A stretch of 6,852 nt of DNA, taken from Marinosulfonomonas sp. (GTDB lineage: Bacteria; Pseudomonadota; Alphaproteobacteria; Rhodobacterales; Rhodobacteraceae). A model generated the notes under the pieces. It did no database searches. It was not told where the DNA came from and saw nothing but the letters and a program-made list of their open reading frames with translations. Shown in pieces: positions 5,998-6,852 of the stretch. The translations under genes and the position numbers were made by a program. The stretch spans positions 1-6,852 of the forward strand of contig JAFLKA010000096.1 in NCBI GenBank assembly GCA_022712735.1, given 5' to 3'. How positions within the stretch are numbered: position 1 is the first letter of the stretch; each line of letters opens with the position of its first letter.

Positions 5998-6852
5998 TCA
6001 GTCTTCCAATCCCGTTAACGCATGGGCGAATTCCTCTGGGTCAAACGCGTCCAGATCGTCGATCTGCTCGCCCACACCAATCGCATGGATCGGCAGCCCG
6101 AACTTATCGGCCAACGCCACCAGCACACCACCCTTGGCGGTGCCGTCCAGCTTGGTCATAATCAGGCCCGATACATCAGCCAATTCCTGAAACACCTTGA
6201 CCTGGTTCAGCGCATTTTGTCCCGTGGTCGCGTCCAGCACCAGCAATGTGTTGTGCGGGGCTGACGGGTCTTTCTTGCGGATCACCCGCACGATTTTGGA
6301 CAGTTCTTCCATCAGATCGGCGCGGTTTTGCAAACGACCTGCGGTGTCGATCATCAACAGATCGGCCCCCTCCGCCTCGGCTTGGGTCATTGCGTCAAAG
6401 GCCAGGCTGGCGGGGTCAGAGCCCTCAGGCGCGGTCAGAACTGGCACATCGGCGCGGTCGCCCCAGACCTGCAACTGCTCAACCGCTGCGGCGCGGAATG
6501 TATCGCCCGCGGCAATAATCACGTTCTTGCCCGCCGCTTTGAACTGGCTGGCGAGTTTGCCGATGGTGGTGGTTTTACCCGACCCGTTGACCCCGACCAC
6601 CAACACCACTTGCGGTTTTTTCGGATAGAGCGGCATCGGTTTGGCCACAGGCTCCATGATGCGGGTGATTTCGGCGGCCAGCAGGCGTTTGATTTCATCC
6701 GTAGACAGCTTTTTGCCAAAGCGCCCTTCGGCCATGTTGGCGGTGACGCGCAGGGCGGTGTCGACGCCCATGTCGGCGGTGATCAGCAGTTCCTCGATCC
6801 GCTCCAGCATGTCGTCGTCCAGCGCCCGTTTGATAACGGTTTTCTTGGCCGG
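5998..6852 (-). CDS. ftsY: Signal recognition particle receptor FtsY, C-terminal part
   Basis: The SRP receptor GTPase, which docks SRP-ribosome complexes at the inner membrane and hands nascent membrane proteins to SecYEG through mutual GTP hydrolysis with Ffh. The frame is open to the right edge, so 284 residues of the NG domain are visible and the N-terminal end lies outside the window. Counting from the edge, the N domain is at about 1-60. The G domain follows with the P-loop GVNGSGKT at 87-94, DTFRAAA at 117-123, DTAGR at 169-173, and TKLDGTAKGG at 233-242 for guanine specificity. The run ITADMGVDTA in the N domain is typical of FtsY rather than Ffh, and no methionine-rich M domain follows, which rules out Ffh. 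The ATG at 6810 is internal: the reading frame continues upstream as PAKKTVIKRALDDD, family-like sequence. It is the first visible gene of a four-gene operon ending with yciB. Confidence 0.97.
   Translation of the reverse strand, partial: PAKKTVIKRALDDDMLERIEELLITADMGVDTALRVTANMAEGRFGKKLSTDEIKRLLAAEITRIMEPVAKPMPLYPKKPQVVLVVGVNGSGKTTTIGKLASQFKAAGKNVIIAAGDTFRAAAVEQLQVWGDRADVPVLTAPEGSDPASLAFDAMTQAEAEGADLLMIDTAGRLQNRADLMEELSKIVRVIRKKDPSAPHNTLLVLDATTGQNALNQVKVFQELADVSGLIMTKLDGTAKGGVLVALADKFGLPIHAIGVGEQIDDLDAFDPEEFAHALTGLED

Noticed and set aside
6810..6810. ATG at 6810-6808 as the start of ftsY
   Set aside because: The frame continues upstream to the window edge with FtsY-like sequence, and a start here would truncate the N domain.
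1..6852. Mobile elements, CRISPR arrays, tRNA or rRNA genes, defence systems
   Set aside because: No direct-repeat arrays, transposase or integrase motifs, cloverleaf sequence or rRNA-like blocks were visible. All major open frames are assigned to housekeeping or membrane families, or to one unknown exported protein.

Overview
The base composition is moderately GC-rich. The SAM-II-type riboswitch in front of metZ, the metZ-folE2 pairing, and the run ftsY / unknown exported protein / EamA transporter / yciB all point to an alphaproteobacterium, most likely Rhodobacteraceae (roseobacter group). This is inferred from family knowledge and layout; no rRNA or other taxonomic marker is present. It reads as chromosomal core or near-core DNA. 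I see no transposase, integrase, phage gene, tRNA, rRNA or CRISPR array.

Layout from left to right. Positions 1-145 hold the N-terminus of a small lipoprotein on the minus strand, cut by the window edge. Next come folE2 (209-1312, minus; type IB GTP cyclohydrolase) and metZ (1397-2578, minus; O-succinylhomoserine sulfhydrylase). The 238-base gap before metZ (2579-2816) is the richest part of the window. Read on the minus strand it holds a sigma70-like promoter (2717-2745), a SAM-II aptamer (2653-2706), a small competing hairpin (2638-2650) and an intrinsic terminator with a run of seven T (2610-2640), followed by the metZ ribosome binding site. A short dyad (2742-2755) overlaps the metZ -35 box. 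A YfcG-type glutathione transferase (2817-3524, plus) is divergent from metZ.

A perfect 21-bp inverted repeat (3541-3594) separates the gst gene from a convergent minus-strand operon. In transcription order this operon is ftsY (partial, enters at the right edge), an unknown exported protein, an EamA/DMT permease and yciB. The spacings are one base, a 4-base ATGA overlap and 11 bases, so these four genes are almost certainly co-transcribed. FtsY and YciB both act at the inner membrane, in protein targeting and envelope/septum maintenance.

How the parts work together: metZ makes homocysteine, which becomes methionine and then SAM, and SAM should shut metZ down through the leader. folE2 feeds folate synthesis, which supplies the methyl donor for methionine. 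folE2 has its own weak candidate promoter but could also be reached by readthrough from metZ. I found no wholly new system. The best leads are the compact SAM-II/terminator leader, the dyad over its promoter, and the unknown exported protein tied to ftsY.
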